Source: an uncultured Ilyobacter sp. (lineage in GTDB: Bacteria > Fusobacteriota > Fusobacteriia > Fusobacteriales > Fusobacteriaceae). Taken from it: a DNA stretch of 64,000 nt. Below the pieces are notes generated by a model, which saw only the letters and a list, made by a program, of their open reading frames with translations, was not told the DNA's origin and made no database searches. Position numbers and translations under genes: made by a program. Positions 1-8,848 of this stretch are shown here, piece by piece; position 1 is the first letter of the stretch; each line of letters begins with the position of its first letter. The stretch spans positions 434,001-498,000 of the forward strand of contig NZ_OY760438.1 of NCBI RefSeq assembly GCF_963663625.1. Direction: 5' to 3'.

Positions 1-128
1 GTCTCGGTCTCAGTATTTCCAAAAAAATAATAGAAGAGCATAATGGAAGAATTGAAATAGAAGATGAGGGGGATTGGACGAAATTTATCGTTACACTGCC
101 TGCCTTGACGGAAAAAGAGGAGAAATAA
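1..128 (+). CDS. Histidine kinase, C-terminal fragment (truncated by window start)
   Basis: The open frame from position 3 reads LGLSISKKIIEEHNGRIEIE and continues to a TAA at 126-128. LGLSIS followed by a helix and an HNGRI-like strand is the G2-box end of a HATPase_c domain, so this is the last ~41 residues of a sensor histidine kinase whose start lies outside the window. The TAA abuts the ATG of the next gene (TAAATG), so the kinase is very probably cotranscribed with the response-regulator genes that follow and may be their phosphodonor. Nothing can be said about its sensor domain. Confidence 0.85.
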   Translation, partial: LGLSISKKIIEEHNGRIEIEDEGDWTKFIVTLPALTEKEEK

Positions 129-1334
129 ATGGATATAAAGGTATTGCTGGTCGAAGACGATGATATGGCAAGAAAAAGACTTAAAAGAGTAATAGAAAAA
201 GAGGGTTACGAAGTAATTGTTGCACATGATGGATTTGAGGGGTTAGAGCTCTTTAAGAGTGAGAGACCAGACGTCGTAATCACAGATGTAAAAATGCCTA
301 AAATTGACGGAATCGAAGTCATGCACAGAATAAAAGAGATGTCTAAAACTACCGAGGTAATCCTCATCACAGGTCACGGAGACGTGGATATGGCCATAGT
401 GGCACTGAGAGACGGGGCGCTAGATTATATAAAAAAGCCAATTGACATAGATCAGCTGATCGTAAGTCTAGGACGCGCCAAGGAGAAAATACAGGACAGA
501 AAAAAAATAACAATAAGAAACAGCATTCTGATTCTAGAAGATGATGAAAAAACCAGGGAAAAACTGGGTAAAATTTATGTAAAAGAGGGCTACAAGGTGT
601 TTACAGCTCCTGACGGAGAAGCGGGTCTTAAGATTTTCTCTGAAAATAAGATCGATATTCTCCTGACAGATTTAAGAATGCCAAAAATGAACGGTTTAAA
701 ATTCATTTCCGAAGTAAAAAAGATAACCAACGACTGTGAGTTTATTGTACTCTCAGGATTTGGAGATGAGGCTGACGCAATCGAGGCTATGAGAAATGGT
801 GCCATTAATTTCATAGCAAAACCAATTGACCTAGAGCAGCTGCTCTTATCAACTCAGAAAGCAATAGATAAACTTGAACTTCAGAGGTCCTACAATTATA
901 AACTCAGAGAGCTTGAACTTACCAGGCAGATAATGAAAAGAATCTCCAGTGAAAAAGGCTATACTATGGAGTTCCCTGAAAACTGTGAGCAGGACCAGAG
1001 CGGACTTGTACTGAATCTTATAGATATCATGAATATTTCCTATCTGTTGTTTGATAAAAAACTTGATGTTGAATTCACAAACCAGTATTTCCAGGAGCAT
1101 AGCAGCTTTTTGCCAGAGAAAATAGACAAAGAGTTTTTTGAAAAATTGGGGATCAGAAACATCGATATGGATAGATTTAAAGAAGATGTAGACGCGATGT
1201 TTAGAAATAAAAGATCAAAGATGATTAAGCTTAGTATGGAAAATTCTGCAAAAATAATAATAATCAAAATTGTGCTGGTAGTGGAAGGGGAAAGAAGAGA
1301 GAAAGGTCTCATATTTATAGGGGGAAGAGATTAA
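129..1334 (+). CDS. Tandem receiver (REC-REC) response regulator with an uncharacterised C-terminal region
   Basis: A 401-aa cytoplasmic protein. Receiver 1 (about residues 3-120) has the acidic pocket E9-D10-D11 and the phospho-acceptor D53 in ITDVKMP. Receiver 2 (about 133-250) repeats the pattern with LILEDDE and LLTDLRMP. The remaining ~150 residues begin with a coiled-coil-like linker and end in a basic/hydrophobic segment that matches no output domain I recognise: no HTH, GGDEF, HD or kinase motif. The gene lies between a kinase tail and a REC-REC kinase with 0-2 bp gaps, so it is probably a phosphorelay intermediate or phosphate sink. Receiver assignment is firm; the C-terminal function is unknown. 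Confidence 0.88.
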   Translation: MDIKVLLVEDDDMARKRLKRVIEKEGYEVIVAHDGFEGLELFKSERPDVVITDVKMPKIDGIEVMHRIKEMSKTTEVILITGHGDVDMAIVALRDGALDYIKKPIDIDQLIVSLGRAKEKIQDRKKITIRNSILILEDDEKTREKLGKIYVKEGYKVFTAPDGEAGLKIFSENKIDILLTDLRMPKMNGLKFISEVKKITNDCEFIVLSGFGDEADAIEAMRNGAINFIAKPIDLEQLLLSTQKAIDKLELQRSYNYKLRELELTRQIMKRISSEKGYTMEFPENCEQDQSGLVLNLIDIMNISYLLFDKKLDVEFTNQYFQEHSSFLPEKIDKEFFEKLGIRNIDMDRFKEDVDAMFRNKRSKMIKLSMENSAKIIIIKIVLVVEGERREKGLIFIGGRD

Positions 1335-1336
1335 AG

Positions 1337-2962
1337 ATGTCAAGAAGAATACTCATCGTCGATGACGATCCCACTATATGCAGAGAACTCCAAAAGGAAC
1401 TGAAAAGAAATTTTTTTCCTACCTATGTGGCTGGAAACTCAAAGGATGCATTTGAAATATTAAATAAAAATAAAATTGATATTATACTTCTTGATATATT
1501 CATGCCGGATATTGATGGTCTGGATATGCTAGAAAAAGTAAAATCAAAGTGGCCGTCTATAGAAGTAATAATTATCACGGGATACAGCTCCCAGGATGTG
1601 GCTATAAAGGCTCTCAGAAGAGGTGCCATAGATTATCTAGAAAAACCCATCAACTATGAGGAACTCACTACCTCTATAGGGCGGGCCATGGAAAAAATAA
1701 CGGAAAAAGCCGACCTGACCTACAGACACACTATACTTCTAGTAGATGACGACAAAAGTGCAACCAAGAGATTGTCTAGAATACTGACCAAAGAGGGGTA
1801 CGAGGTCTTTACCGCAAACGATGGCAGAGAGGGTCTCAGGATCATAAACAACAATAAAATCGATATTCTAATAGCAGATATAGAGATGCCTATTATGGGC
1901 GGGATAGAGTTGCTGGAAAAGGTTAAAAAATTTCAAAAGGATATAGAGGTTATTGTTATGACAGGATTTGGAGACGAAAGCCTGGCGATAGAAGCCCTCA
2001 GAAAAGGTGCTATAAATTACCTCAGAAAACCTATAGATCTAGATGAAGTCCTTATCGCAATAGAACAGGCAGTAGAGAGAATAATTCTCTACAGAAATCA
2101 GCTGTACCGTGACAGAGAGCTCAAAATAAACTCCCAGATAGTGTCAAAGATAAACGAGGAGTTAGAAAGAAGAATAGAGGAGAGAACCCTTGAGATAACC
2201 CAGGTCCAGAGTCAGTTGTTTCAGACTGCGAAACTAGCCACACTGGGAGAGATGGCCGCGGGACTAGCCCACGAACTGAACCAGCCCCTCGCAGGGATGT
2301 CCCTCTGCACCACAAATATGAAAAAATTGAAGCAGAGGGATCTTTTGACGGATTCTGAAATAGATGAAACCATTGAGAATATAGAGGGCCTCATAAAGAG
2401 GATGTCAAAAATTATTGTACACATCAGAACCTTTGCCAGGCAGGATCTACAGAAGTTTAAGCCTACAGATATAAATGAAAGTGCGGAAAACGCACTGAAT
2501 CTTATGGAGGAGCAGCTGAGGCTAAACAATATTGAGATTAAAAGAAATTTTGGTTTTGGTATCCCACAGATAAACGGAGAACCTTATCAGATAGAACAAA
2601 TAGTAATAAACGCACTGTCAAATGCCAAAGATGCCCTGAACCAGAAGGAGAGTTCTGGTGCAGTGGATATTACAGGGTGGAGAAAGTGCATAGAGATAAA
2701 AACATCACTGGTAAATGAGTGGGCATCCATTGATATCATTGACAACGGTATGGGAATGTCCAAAGAAGTAAAAGAAAAAATATTTGAACCATTTTATACT
2801 ACCAAGGAAGTTGGAAAAGCAACTGGATTAGGATTATCCATCAGTTATGGAATCATAGAGAGTCATAAGGGGCGGATAGACGTATCAACTGAAGAGGGTA
2901 AAGGCACAACAATGTCTATCAGATTACCTATAATTACAAGAGAGGAAGGGTATGAAGAATAA
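1337..2962 (+). CDS. Hybrid sensor histidine kinase, REC-REC-HisKA-HATPase
   Basis: A 541-aa soluble kinase with its receivers at the N-terminus. REC1 (about 3-120) carries LIVDDD and LLDIFMP. REC2 (about 133-250) carries LLVDDDK and IADIEMP. A coiled coil (about 265-300) follows, then a HisKA domain with phospho-acceptor H312 in GLAHELNQPLAG and a HATPase_c domain with DNGMGM, an FEPFYTTK F-box and GLGLSIS. The AHELNQPL H-box is typical of kinases that control dicarboxylate or signalling responses. There is no transmembrane segment, so input probably comes through phosphorylation or partners. The 3' end overlaps the next gene by 11 bp, indicating translational coupling to the c-di-GMP effector. 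Confidence 0.92.
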   Translation: MSRRILIVDDDPTICRELQKELKRNFFPTYVAGNSKDAFEILNKNKIDIILLDIFMPDIDGLDMLEKVKSKWPSIEVIIITGYSSQDVAIKALRRGAIDYLEKPINYEELTTSIGRAMEKITEKADLTYRHTILLVDDDKSATKRLSRILTKEGYEVFTANDGREGLRIINNNKIDILIADIEMPIMGGIELLEKVKKFQKDIEVIVMTGFGDESLAIEALRKGAINYLRKPIDLDEVLIAIEQAVERIILYRNQLYRDRELKINSQIVSKINEELERRIEERTLEITQVQSQLFQTAKLATLGEMAAGLAHELNQPLAGMSLCTTNMKKLKQRDLLTDSEIDETIENIEGLIKRMSKIIVHIRTFARQDLQKFKPTDINESAENALNLMEEQLRLNNIEIKRNFGFGIPQINGEPYQIEQIVINALSNAKDALNQKESSGAVDITGWRKCIEIKTSLVNEWASIDIIDNGMGMSKEVKEKIFEPFYTTKEVGKATGLGLSISYGIIESHKGRIDVSTEEGKGTTMSIRLPIITREEGYEE

Positions 2963-4730
2963 AATTCTCATAATTGATGACGAAAAAATGATCAGGGAAG
3001 GTCTAAAAAAACTTCTGGTGCTAGATGATTATGAAGTTCTCTTGGGAGAGGATGGAATTCACGGACTTGAAGTGCTAGAGAAAGAGCAAGAAAGTATCCA
3101 GGTGGTAATATTAGATGTAAAAATGCCTAGAATGGACGGGATGGAAGTCCTGCAAATAATAAAAAAGAACTATCCTGGTATAGAGGTAATAATAAGTACC
3201 GGTCATGGAGCCATCGAGACAGCAATTCAGGCTTTGAGGTTTGGAGCCTTTGATTATACAAATAAGCCTATCGAATATGATGAACTGGCTTTAATAATTT
3301 TAAGAGCTCTAGACAAGCAAAAAGTAGTAAAGGAAAAACGTGAGGCTCAAATGGCTCTGAGATTGAGTGAAGAAAAATACCGTACAGTGGTGGAGCAGGC
3401 AAATGACGGGATAGCAATTATAAGCCAGGAGATATTTGAGTATGTCAGCCCCCCCCTAGCCAGAATATTGAATTATCAGGTTTCTGAACTAGAGGGGGAT
3501 TTAGTTGTAAATAATATATGTCCAACGAATATTCCTCTTTTCAAAGACTATGTGGAGAGAGGGTTGACAGGGAAGTCGGAAATTGTATTTCTGAACGGGA
3601 AAAAGGAAAAAATATATATAGAGCTGAGCTCGGGTTGCATTGAGTATAGGGGTCAAGAAGCATATTTGGTTATGTTTAGAGACATCACAGAGAGAAAGCA
3701 GTCGGAGGAAAAAATAAGATATTTGAGTTTCCATGATGCTTTGACAGGCCTGTATAACAGGGCTTATTTTGAAGAAGAGATGCAAAGACTCGATACCAAA
3801 AGGCAACTCCCCATAAGTATTATTATGGGAGATGTAAACGGACTTAAGCTTTCTAATGATGCCTTTGGACACTATACAGGAGACGAATTACTCAAAGCAG
3901 CGGCAGAGTGTATAAAAAAATCCTGTCGCAAAGAAGATATCATCTCTCGGTGGGGTGGAGATGAGTTTGTAATTTTACTGCCCACAGTTACAGAAAAAAA
4001 TGTTCAAAGAGTTTGCGAGAGAATACTCGATGAATGTGAAAAATATGATAAGTTACCCTTTAAAATAAGCATCTCGTTGGGCGAAGCTACGAAAGTCGAT
4101 GAGTCACAAGATCTTAGAGATGTTCTTAAGGCCGCAGAAGATAAAATGTACAAAAATAAATTGATGTCTGGAAAAAGTATACGAAACTCAATAATAACAT
4201 CTCTGAAGACAACTCTGTATGAAAATAGTTTTGAAACAGAGGAACACAGCGGAAGGATGGTTCAACTGTGTAAAGATTTTGGTGAATTATTGGGGTTACC
4301 TAAGTCTAAGATTGAAGAATTGGTTGTTTTGGCAGCACTACATGATATAGGCAAGGTGGCCATATCTGATGAAATACTCTCTAAGCCTGGAAAATTAACA
4401 TCAGAAGAGATGGAACAGGTAAAGAAACATTGTGAGATAGGCTACAGAATCGCAAAATCCTGTCCAGAAATATCCCATGTAGCCGAGGGAATACTCAGCC
4501 ATCATGAACGTTGGGACGGTAATGGATACCCACATAAGCTTAAGGGTGAAAAAATACCATATGAATCTAGAATAATATCTATAATTGACTCTTATGATGT
4601 GATGATCAGCGACCGTCCATACAAAAATAGAATGAATCAGGAAGATGCCATAAAAGAGCTTAAACGTTGTGCAGGTGCACAATTTGATGCCTACTTGGTT
4701 GATAAGTTTATATTTCTATTAAACCAGTAA
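2952..4730 (+). CDS. Response regulator REC-PAS-GGDEF-HD-GYP (bifunctional c-di-GMP enzyme)
   Basis: A 592-aa protein with domains in order: REC (about 3-120; LIIDDE, phospho-site in ILDVKMP), PAS (about 140-255), GGDEF (about 260-415) and HD-GYP (about 420-590). The diguanylate cyclase signature GGDEF is intact at residues 335-339, and an RxxD inhibitory site (RKED) lies five residues upstream. The phosphodiesterase half has HDIGK (H464-D465) and HHERWDGNGYP from residue 517, so both catalytic sites look intact. Phosphorylation of the receiver by the upstream kinases probably sets the balance of synthesis and hydrolysis. The gene is last in the cluster and is followed by a strong terminator. 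Confidence 0.93.
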   Translation: MKNKILIIDDEKMIREGLKKLLVLDDYEVLLGEDGIHGLEVLEKEQESIQVVILDVKMPRMDGMEVLQIIKKNYPGIEVIISTGHGAIETAIQALRFGAFDYTNKPIEYDELALIILRALDKQKVVKEKREAQMALRLSEEKYRTVVEQANDGIAIISQEIFEYVSPPLARILNYQVSELEGDLVVNNICPTNIPLFKDYVERGLTGKSEIVFLNGKKEKIYIELSSGCIEYRGQEAYLVMFRDITERKQSEEKIRYLSFHDALTGLYNRAYFEEEMQRLDTKRQLPISIIMGDVNGLKLSNDAFGHYTGDELLKAAAECIKKSCRKEDIISRWGGDEFVILLPTVTEKNVQRVCERILDECEKYDKLPFKISISLGEATKVDESQDLRDVLKAAEDKMYKNKLMSGKSIRNSIITSLKTTLYENSFETEEHSGRMVQLCKDFGELLGLPKSKIEELVVLAALHDIGKVAISDEILSKPGKLTSEEMEQVKKHCEIGYRIAKSCPEISHVAEGILSHHERWDGNGYPHKLKGEKIPYESRIISIIDSYDVMISDRPYKNRMNQEDAIKELKRCAGAQFDAYLVDKFIFLLNQ

Positions 4731-4746
4731 TTTATATTGGTAAGTT

Positions 4747-4776
4747 AAAAAGGGATTCCATCTGGAATCCCTTTTT
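4747..4776 (+). terminator. Rho-independent terminator of the phosphorelay operon
   Basis: AAAAAGGGATTCCA, loop TCT, then a near-perfect complement ending in five T residues. It lies 16 bp after the GGDEF/HD-GYP stop codon and could also act on the opposite strand for the gene that ends at 4834. Confidence 0.85.
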
Positions 4777-4833
4777 GGGTTTATGGGTATAGTTTGTGAA
4801 AGACCCATAGATATCTTTAGTTGGGATTATTTA

Positions 4834-5819
4834 CTATTCATCAGGATGATTTCTGTGGATTTCATCGAACTTATGATGGATTTTGGAAAATGCAGCAAGT
4901 ATATCGGGGTCAAAATGTTCTGGAGAAGTTCTGCCATCTCCTTCTAATATTATTCTAACTGCCTCCTCGTGAGTGAATGCTTTTTTATATGGTCTTTGAC
5001 TGACCAATGCATCATAGACATCAGCTAGAGCCATAATTCTACCTGATAATGGGATATCGGTTCCGGCTAGTCCTTCTGGATATCCTGAACCGTCCCACTT
5101 TTCATGGTGGGAATATGCGATCTCCTTGGCAAAATACAAAAATGACTTATTTCCAATGAATTTTTCAGACTTTTCAAGGGTTTCCCTGCCGTAAATAGTG
5201 TGTTTTTTCATCATCTCAAATTCCTCTTTTGTAAGTCTGCTGGATTTTAAGAGGATGCTGTCAGGTATTCCTACTTTTCCAATGTCATGTAAAGGAGCAG
5301 ATTTAAATATTAATTCAATATTTTTTGATGTTAGTTCTTCTGAAAATTTTGGATTTTCCTTAAGGGATTCTGCCAGTGTTTCTATATAATGCTGAGTCCT
5401 GAAAATATGACTTCCTGTTTCGTTATCTCTAGTTTCGGCTAAGTGGGCAAGACTCCTGATTGTGATATCTTGGGTTAACCTCAGTTCACTGGTTCTGTTA
5501 GTTACCATAATTTCCAGATCTTCATTATTTTCTTTCAGTTTTTTATGAAGTAATTTTAACTCCTCATCTCTTATCCTTATTTTTTCAGTCATATTGTTGA
5601 ATTCCTTGATCACAGGGTAGAATTCTCTCCCTTTGGATCCGATAACATGATGAGTATAGTCTCCTTCGGAAACTGCCTGAGCGGCCTTGTAGAGCTTTGA
5701 AGCTGGAATGAAGAGGCTGAAGGTTATAATACCAATAATAATGACTAAAAGTAGTATTACAATTGTGATAGTAGTTTCAAAAAAAGTTTGATTCATATTT
5801 GTCATAAGGCCTTTTATGG
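4834..5819 (-). pseudogene. HD-GYP sensor, C-terminal part (gene interrupted by IS256-family element)
   Basis: This is the downstream half of a membrane-bound c-di-GMP phosphodiesterase. It keeps the second transmembrane helix (about 20 hydrophobic residues ending LFIPASK), a HAMP-like linker, a coiled coil and an HD-GYP domain with HDIGK and HHEKWDGSGYP. A 323-aa frame begins with an internal ATG at 5805. No ribosome binding site precedes it, so residual expression is doubtful. Deleting the element at 5820-7195 with one 8-bp duplication joins this part in frame to the sensor half at 7204-7705. The intact gene would encode about 495 aa: TM, extracytoplasmic sensor, TM, HAMP, HD-GYP. Confidence 0.9.
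5812..5819. repeat. 8-bp target-site duplication, left copy
   Basis: TTTTATGG directly before the element and again at 7196-7203 directly after it. Eight or nine bp is the duplication size known for IS256-family transposition. Confidence 0.92.
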
Positions 5820-7195
5820 GGTAGTGTAAATATTTTTGTGTTTTTGAGTCCTTCTCTTGATTACTGAATGATACTGTAGTATCTATGTAATTAAGGGAGG
5901 GATTTTTTTATGGCTAGATTACCGAAGGAACTTGTCAGAGATTTTGTTAGAGAAGGAAACTTTAAATCTATTAAGGATATCGAAGAAGCTTTAAAGGATA
6001 TTTTTAAAGATACTATCCAGGAAGCTTTAGAAGCCGAAATTAAAGAAGAGCTTGGATATTCCAAGTATGATTTAGCCAATAAATCTACTACTAACTCTAG
6101 AAATGGTAAGTACAAGAAAACTGTTAAATCAAGCGCTGGAAACATTGATCTCCTCGTTCCCAGAGACAGAGAAGGTGCATATCAACCTAAGATTGTTGAA
6201 AAACATCAAAGGGACATCTCTAAATTGGAGGATAATATTCTATCGCTTTATGGAAAGGGAATGAGTACTAGGGATATCAGCTCTCATGTTCAGGATATAT
6301 ATGGATTTGAAGTATCTGCAGAAAGTGTTAGTAGAATAACTGATAAATTAATTCCTCTTATTCAGGAATGGCAGAGTAGACCTCTTGATCCTGTATATCC
6401 ATTCATTTTCCTTGATGCAGTCCACTATTCAGTCAAAGAGGAGAATAGAATCCTTAAAAAGGCTGCCTACGTTGTCTTAGGAGTTACTTTAGAGGGAAAA
6501 AAAGAAATTTTAGGAATATATATAGGTGAGAATGAGACCTCCAAATTCTGGTTATCAGTAATGACTGATCTTAAAAACAGAGGGGTTAAAGATATTCTCA
6601 TAGCTTCTGTTGATGGTCTGAATGGATTTGATAATGCTATTCTGAGTGTATTTTCACAGGCTCAGATCCAGAGGTGCATAGTTCACCAAATAAGGAATAC
6701 GCTAAAATATGTAAGCTACAAAGACAGAAAATCTTTTGCGCATGACTTAAAATCTATTTATACCGCCCCAAGTGAAGAAGCAGGACTAACTGCCCTTAAT
6801 ACTATCAAGGATTCCTGGAAAGCGAAATATCCATACGCTCTAAGGAGCTGGGAAGTGAACTGGAGTCAATTAAGTGCATTCTATGAGTATACAGAAGAAA
6901 TAAAAAAGGTGATGTATACAACCAATGTGATAGAAAACGTCCATAGGCAATTCAGAAAAGTTACTAAATCCAAGGGGGTATTTCCTACAGATATGTATCT
7001 ATTGAAGCAGTTATATCTTGTAGTAATTGATTTAGATAAGAAATGGGATAGAAGTTTTAAAAGAGGTTGGGATCAGATTCTTGGACAATTGGCAATTAAA
7101 TATGAAGACAGACTCTCAGAATATTTATTCTAGAGAGCCTGTTGGTTTATTCAGTAATTAAGTCTTGGAGAATACACAAAAGGTGTTACATTACC
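5820..7195 (+). mobile_element. Complete IS256-family insertion sequence (1376 bp)
   Basis: The left end reads GGTAGTGTAAATATTTTTGTGT. The complement of the right end reads GGTAATGTAACACCTTTTGTGT, giving imperfect terminal inverted repeats of about 22 bp. A shared motif TTGATTACTGAAT / TTAATTACTGAAT lies further in on each side. The element carries one full-length transposase gene and is flanked by an 8-bp direct repeat, so it is a recent, structurally complete insertion. It disrupts an HD-GYP sensor gene on the other strand. Confidence 0.93.
5910..7133 (+). CDS. IS256-family (Mutator-type) transposase
   Basis: A 407-aa DDE transposase. The first catalytic Asp lies in FIFLDAVHY, the second in ASVDGLNGF, which runs into the Mutator signature ending QRCIVHQIRN. 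The catalytic Glu is in TTNVIENVHRQFRK. Length is normal for the family and no stop or frameshift is seen. The ATG follows AAGGGAGGG. It is the only gene of the element. A diverged, decayed relative lies at 21285-21815, and a solitary end of a similar element lies at 17908-17970, so this family has been active here more than once. Confidence 0.97.
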   Translation: MARLPKELVRDFVREGNFKSIKDIEEALKDIFKDTIQEALEAEIKEELGYSKYDLANKSTTNSRNGKYKKTVKSSAGNIDLLVPRDREGAYQPKIVEKHQRDISKLEDNILSLYGKGMSTRDISSHVQDIYGFEVSAESVSRITDKLIPLIQEWQSRPLDPVYPFIFLDAVHYSVKEENRILKKAAYVVLGVTLEGKKEILGIYIGENETSKFWLSVMTDLKNRGVKDILIASVDGLNGFDNAILSVFSQAQIQRCIVHQIRNTLKYVSYKDRKSFAHDLKSIYTAPSEEAGLTALNTIKDSWKAKYPYALRSWEVNWSQLSAFYEYTEEIKKVMYTTNVIENVHRQFRKVTKSKGVFPTDMYLLKQLYLVVIDLDKKWDRSFKRGWDQILGQLAIKYEDRLSEYLF

Positions 7196-7203
7196 TTTTA
7201 TGG
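7196..7203. repeat. 8-bp target-site duplication, right copy
   Basis: TTTTATGG, identical to 5812-5819. It marks the right boundary of the IS256-family element and gives the exact join that reconstructs the interrupted gene. Confidence 0.92.
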
Positions 7204-7705
7204 CCCCTATATCTGCTTTTACAGAAATAACACCGGATATATTGTTGGTGTTTATGATGTTGTATCCACTTCCATTAATTGGGATGGCTATCATCAGAAT
7301 GTTACTTGAGAAATCAGAATTAATGTATTTTAACTTTTGACCATTAAACAGGTCATCTAAATTCTCTGTGTTTGAATTGTACAACTCACTAAAATCTCTG
7401 TTTGAAGCTATAATATTTTTTTCTGTATCATAGATTGTAATTTCTTTTATAAAACCACTAGCCCCTATACTCTCTGTCATCCTCTGAAGGTCATAAAACT
7501 CCCCGTTTTGGATTAAGATTGAACTTGAGAGGTTCACACTATCTAATATTGCAGAGAGTTCTTTTTCAGTATTAGTTTGAATATAACCATAGAAAAAATT
7601 TTTATATAAGTAAGATGTCAAAATACCTAGGCTAGCCATTGTAACAGCTATTCCTAGTATAATTTTTATACATAGTTTTATAAAATTTTTCTTTATTATA
7701 TTCAT
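7204..7705 (-). pseudogene. HD-GYP sensor, N-terminal sensory part (gene interrupted by IS256-family element)
   Basis: The upstream half of the broken sensor: a transmembrane helix near residues 12-34 and an extracytoplasmic domain of ~140 residues with a PDC/Cache-like look (strands such as IKEITIYDTEKNIIASNRD and LMIAIPINGSG). The frame runs into the element and stops at 7151, so any product would lack HAMP and HD-GYP. I chose the ATG at 7705, preceded by AAAGGTG at a 6-nt spacing, over a GTG at 7714 that lies inside that Shine-Dalgarno region. The gene follows the binding-protein gene by 40 bp, so the two form an operon. Confidence 0.85.
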
Positions 7706-7745
7706 TGTATTCACCTTTTGTTATTTTTTTAAAACAGAATATCTT

Positions 7746-8696
7746 TTAGTTTGATACTTCGTTGATTATTTTTCCTATATAAATATCATTTACGTTAACT
7801 GGACTCTTCAGAAGATTGTTTTTCAGAAGAAATTCATTTAGTTCGTTTAATTGTGACTCTAGTATACCAGAGGAAAACATCGTTTTATTGTCGTTGGGAG
7901 TGAAGAAATAAAAACTTTCATAAAAATTCTTAAATTCTTCTAGAGAAAGAGTTTCTTTGGAAGCCATCAGTTTATAAGCTTTTTTTGGATTATTTTTGAC
8001 ATACTCCTGTGCTTTGTACCATGCACTTATGAGAACCTCATAATCTTTGGGTCTTTCTTCTAGAGTTTTATTTTTTGCGATAATGGCATCTCTATAACCA
8101 GCAAGACTACTTCCAGTTGTCATGGCTACTCGTCCACCCCCATCGGCAGCAGCCTGAGTCATGTAGGGTTCGTAGGTAAAACATGCATCCACTTTGCCTG
8201 CGATGAACATTTTCATGGCTTTTTCAGATGTTGTCGGAACAATGGTAACATCTTTATCTGAAATACCTATCTTTTCAAAAGATTTATAAAGTAAAAAATG
8301 CTCATCGGTACCTATCTCTACAGCTATTTTTTTTCCTTTCAGTTCCTTTAAATCCTCAATATAGTTTTTTACTACGAGGCCATCTGCGCCATCTATACGG
8401 CTACTAGACAGTATTATTTTTGCATCTTCACCTTTATAAGCCTTTTCTATTGTATTCAGATATGTAGAGTGTGCCAGGTCTGTTTTTCCAGCGTAAAGGG
8501 AGTTTATAGAGTCTGACCATGTTGAAAATTTTATAATTTCAACGGGAGTATCTCCGAAGTAACCCTGCTTCTCTGCTATGTACCATAATTCACAGGGAGG
8601 CCAGTTATTGATAGCTATCCTTATAGGCTCTTTATATGGTCTGCACCCAGTAAATAAAATTATTACAAAACAAAGTAACAGAAAAATTTTTTTCAT
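7746..8696 (-). CDS. Solute-binding lipoprotein, NMT1/SsuA/TauA-like, paired with an HD-GYP sensor
   Basis: About 316 aa with a lipoprotein signal: KK, a hydrophobic run and lipobox FTGC near residue 18, so it should be anchored outside the inner membrane. The mature part begins IRIAINNWPPCELWYIAEKQ and has the type II periplasmic-binding fold pattern (VEIGTDEHFLLY, DACFTYEPY) of nitrate/sulfonate/thiamine-precursor binding proteins. No permease or ATPase is adjacent. The ATG at 8696 is chosen because AAAGGAG lies 10 nt upstream. A c-di-GMP-I riboswitch with its own terminator precedes it. I infer that it presents a ligand to the transmembrane sensor encoded downstream rather than acting in import. 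Confidence 0.88.
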   Translation of the reverse strand: MKKIFLLLCFVIILFTGCRPYKEPIRIAINNWPPCELWYIAEKQGYFGDTPVEIIKFSTWSDSINSLYAGKTDLAHSTYLNTIEKAYKGEDAKIILSSSRIDGADGLVVKNYIEDLKELKGKKIAVEIGTDEHFLLYKSFEKIGISDKDVTIVPTTSEKAMKMFIAGKVDACFTYEPYMTQAAADGGGRVAMTTGSSLAGYRDAIIAKNKTLEERPKDYEVLISAWYKAQEYVKNNPKKAYKLMASKETLSLEEFKNFYESFYFFTPNDNKTMFSSGILESQLNELNEFLLKNNLLKSPVNVNDIYIGKIINEVSN

Positions 8697-8719
8697 GATT
8701 TTAAATCTCCTTTGAAAAT

Positions 8720-8747
8720 AAAATAAGTATGGAAAGAAATCCATACT
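8720..8747 (-). terminator. Expression-platform terminator of the c-di-GMP riboswitch
   Basis: Read on the minus strand: AGTATGG, an 8-nt loop, CCATACT, then TTATTTTATTTTC. It lies between the riboswitch aptamer and the ribosome binding site of the binding-protein gene, where a ligand-controlled terminator is expected. Confidence 0.78.
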
Positions 8748-8771
8748 CTAAATTTGAGACAAAAAATTATT

Positions 8772-8848
8772 TCTTTGGCAACTGACTGTCATTTTAAAGA
8801 CTCTATAGTTTTGCGTCCCATGATTTCCAATGGTTTGCGGTTATTTAG
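8772..8848 (-). promoter_or_regulatory. c-di-GMP-I riboswitch (GEMM-I)
   Basis: The minus strand shows the conserved GEMM-I core: GCAAACCATTGGAAA, then TGGGACGCAAAACTATAGAG, then TCAGTTGCC closing the aptamer. These match the GCAAACC..GRAA..GGGACGCAAAGC...GGTAGYC..GTTGCC consensus order, although the receptor-helix side reads ACAGTCAG rather than GGTAGCC. The downstream terminator and gene order put the binding-protein/HD-GYP operon under its control. Product HD-GYP would lower c-di-GMP, so a feedback loop is likely; its sign cannot be read from sequence. Confidence 0.88.

Noticed and set aside
5805-5805. Internal ATG as a true start for an independent HD-GYP gene
   Set aside because: No Shine-Dalgarno site, and the in-frame join to the sensor half across an 8-bp duplication shows that it is an internal Met of one gene.
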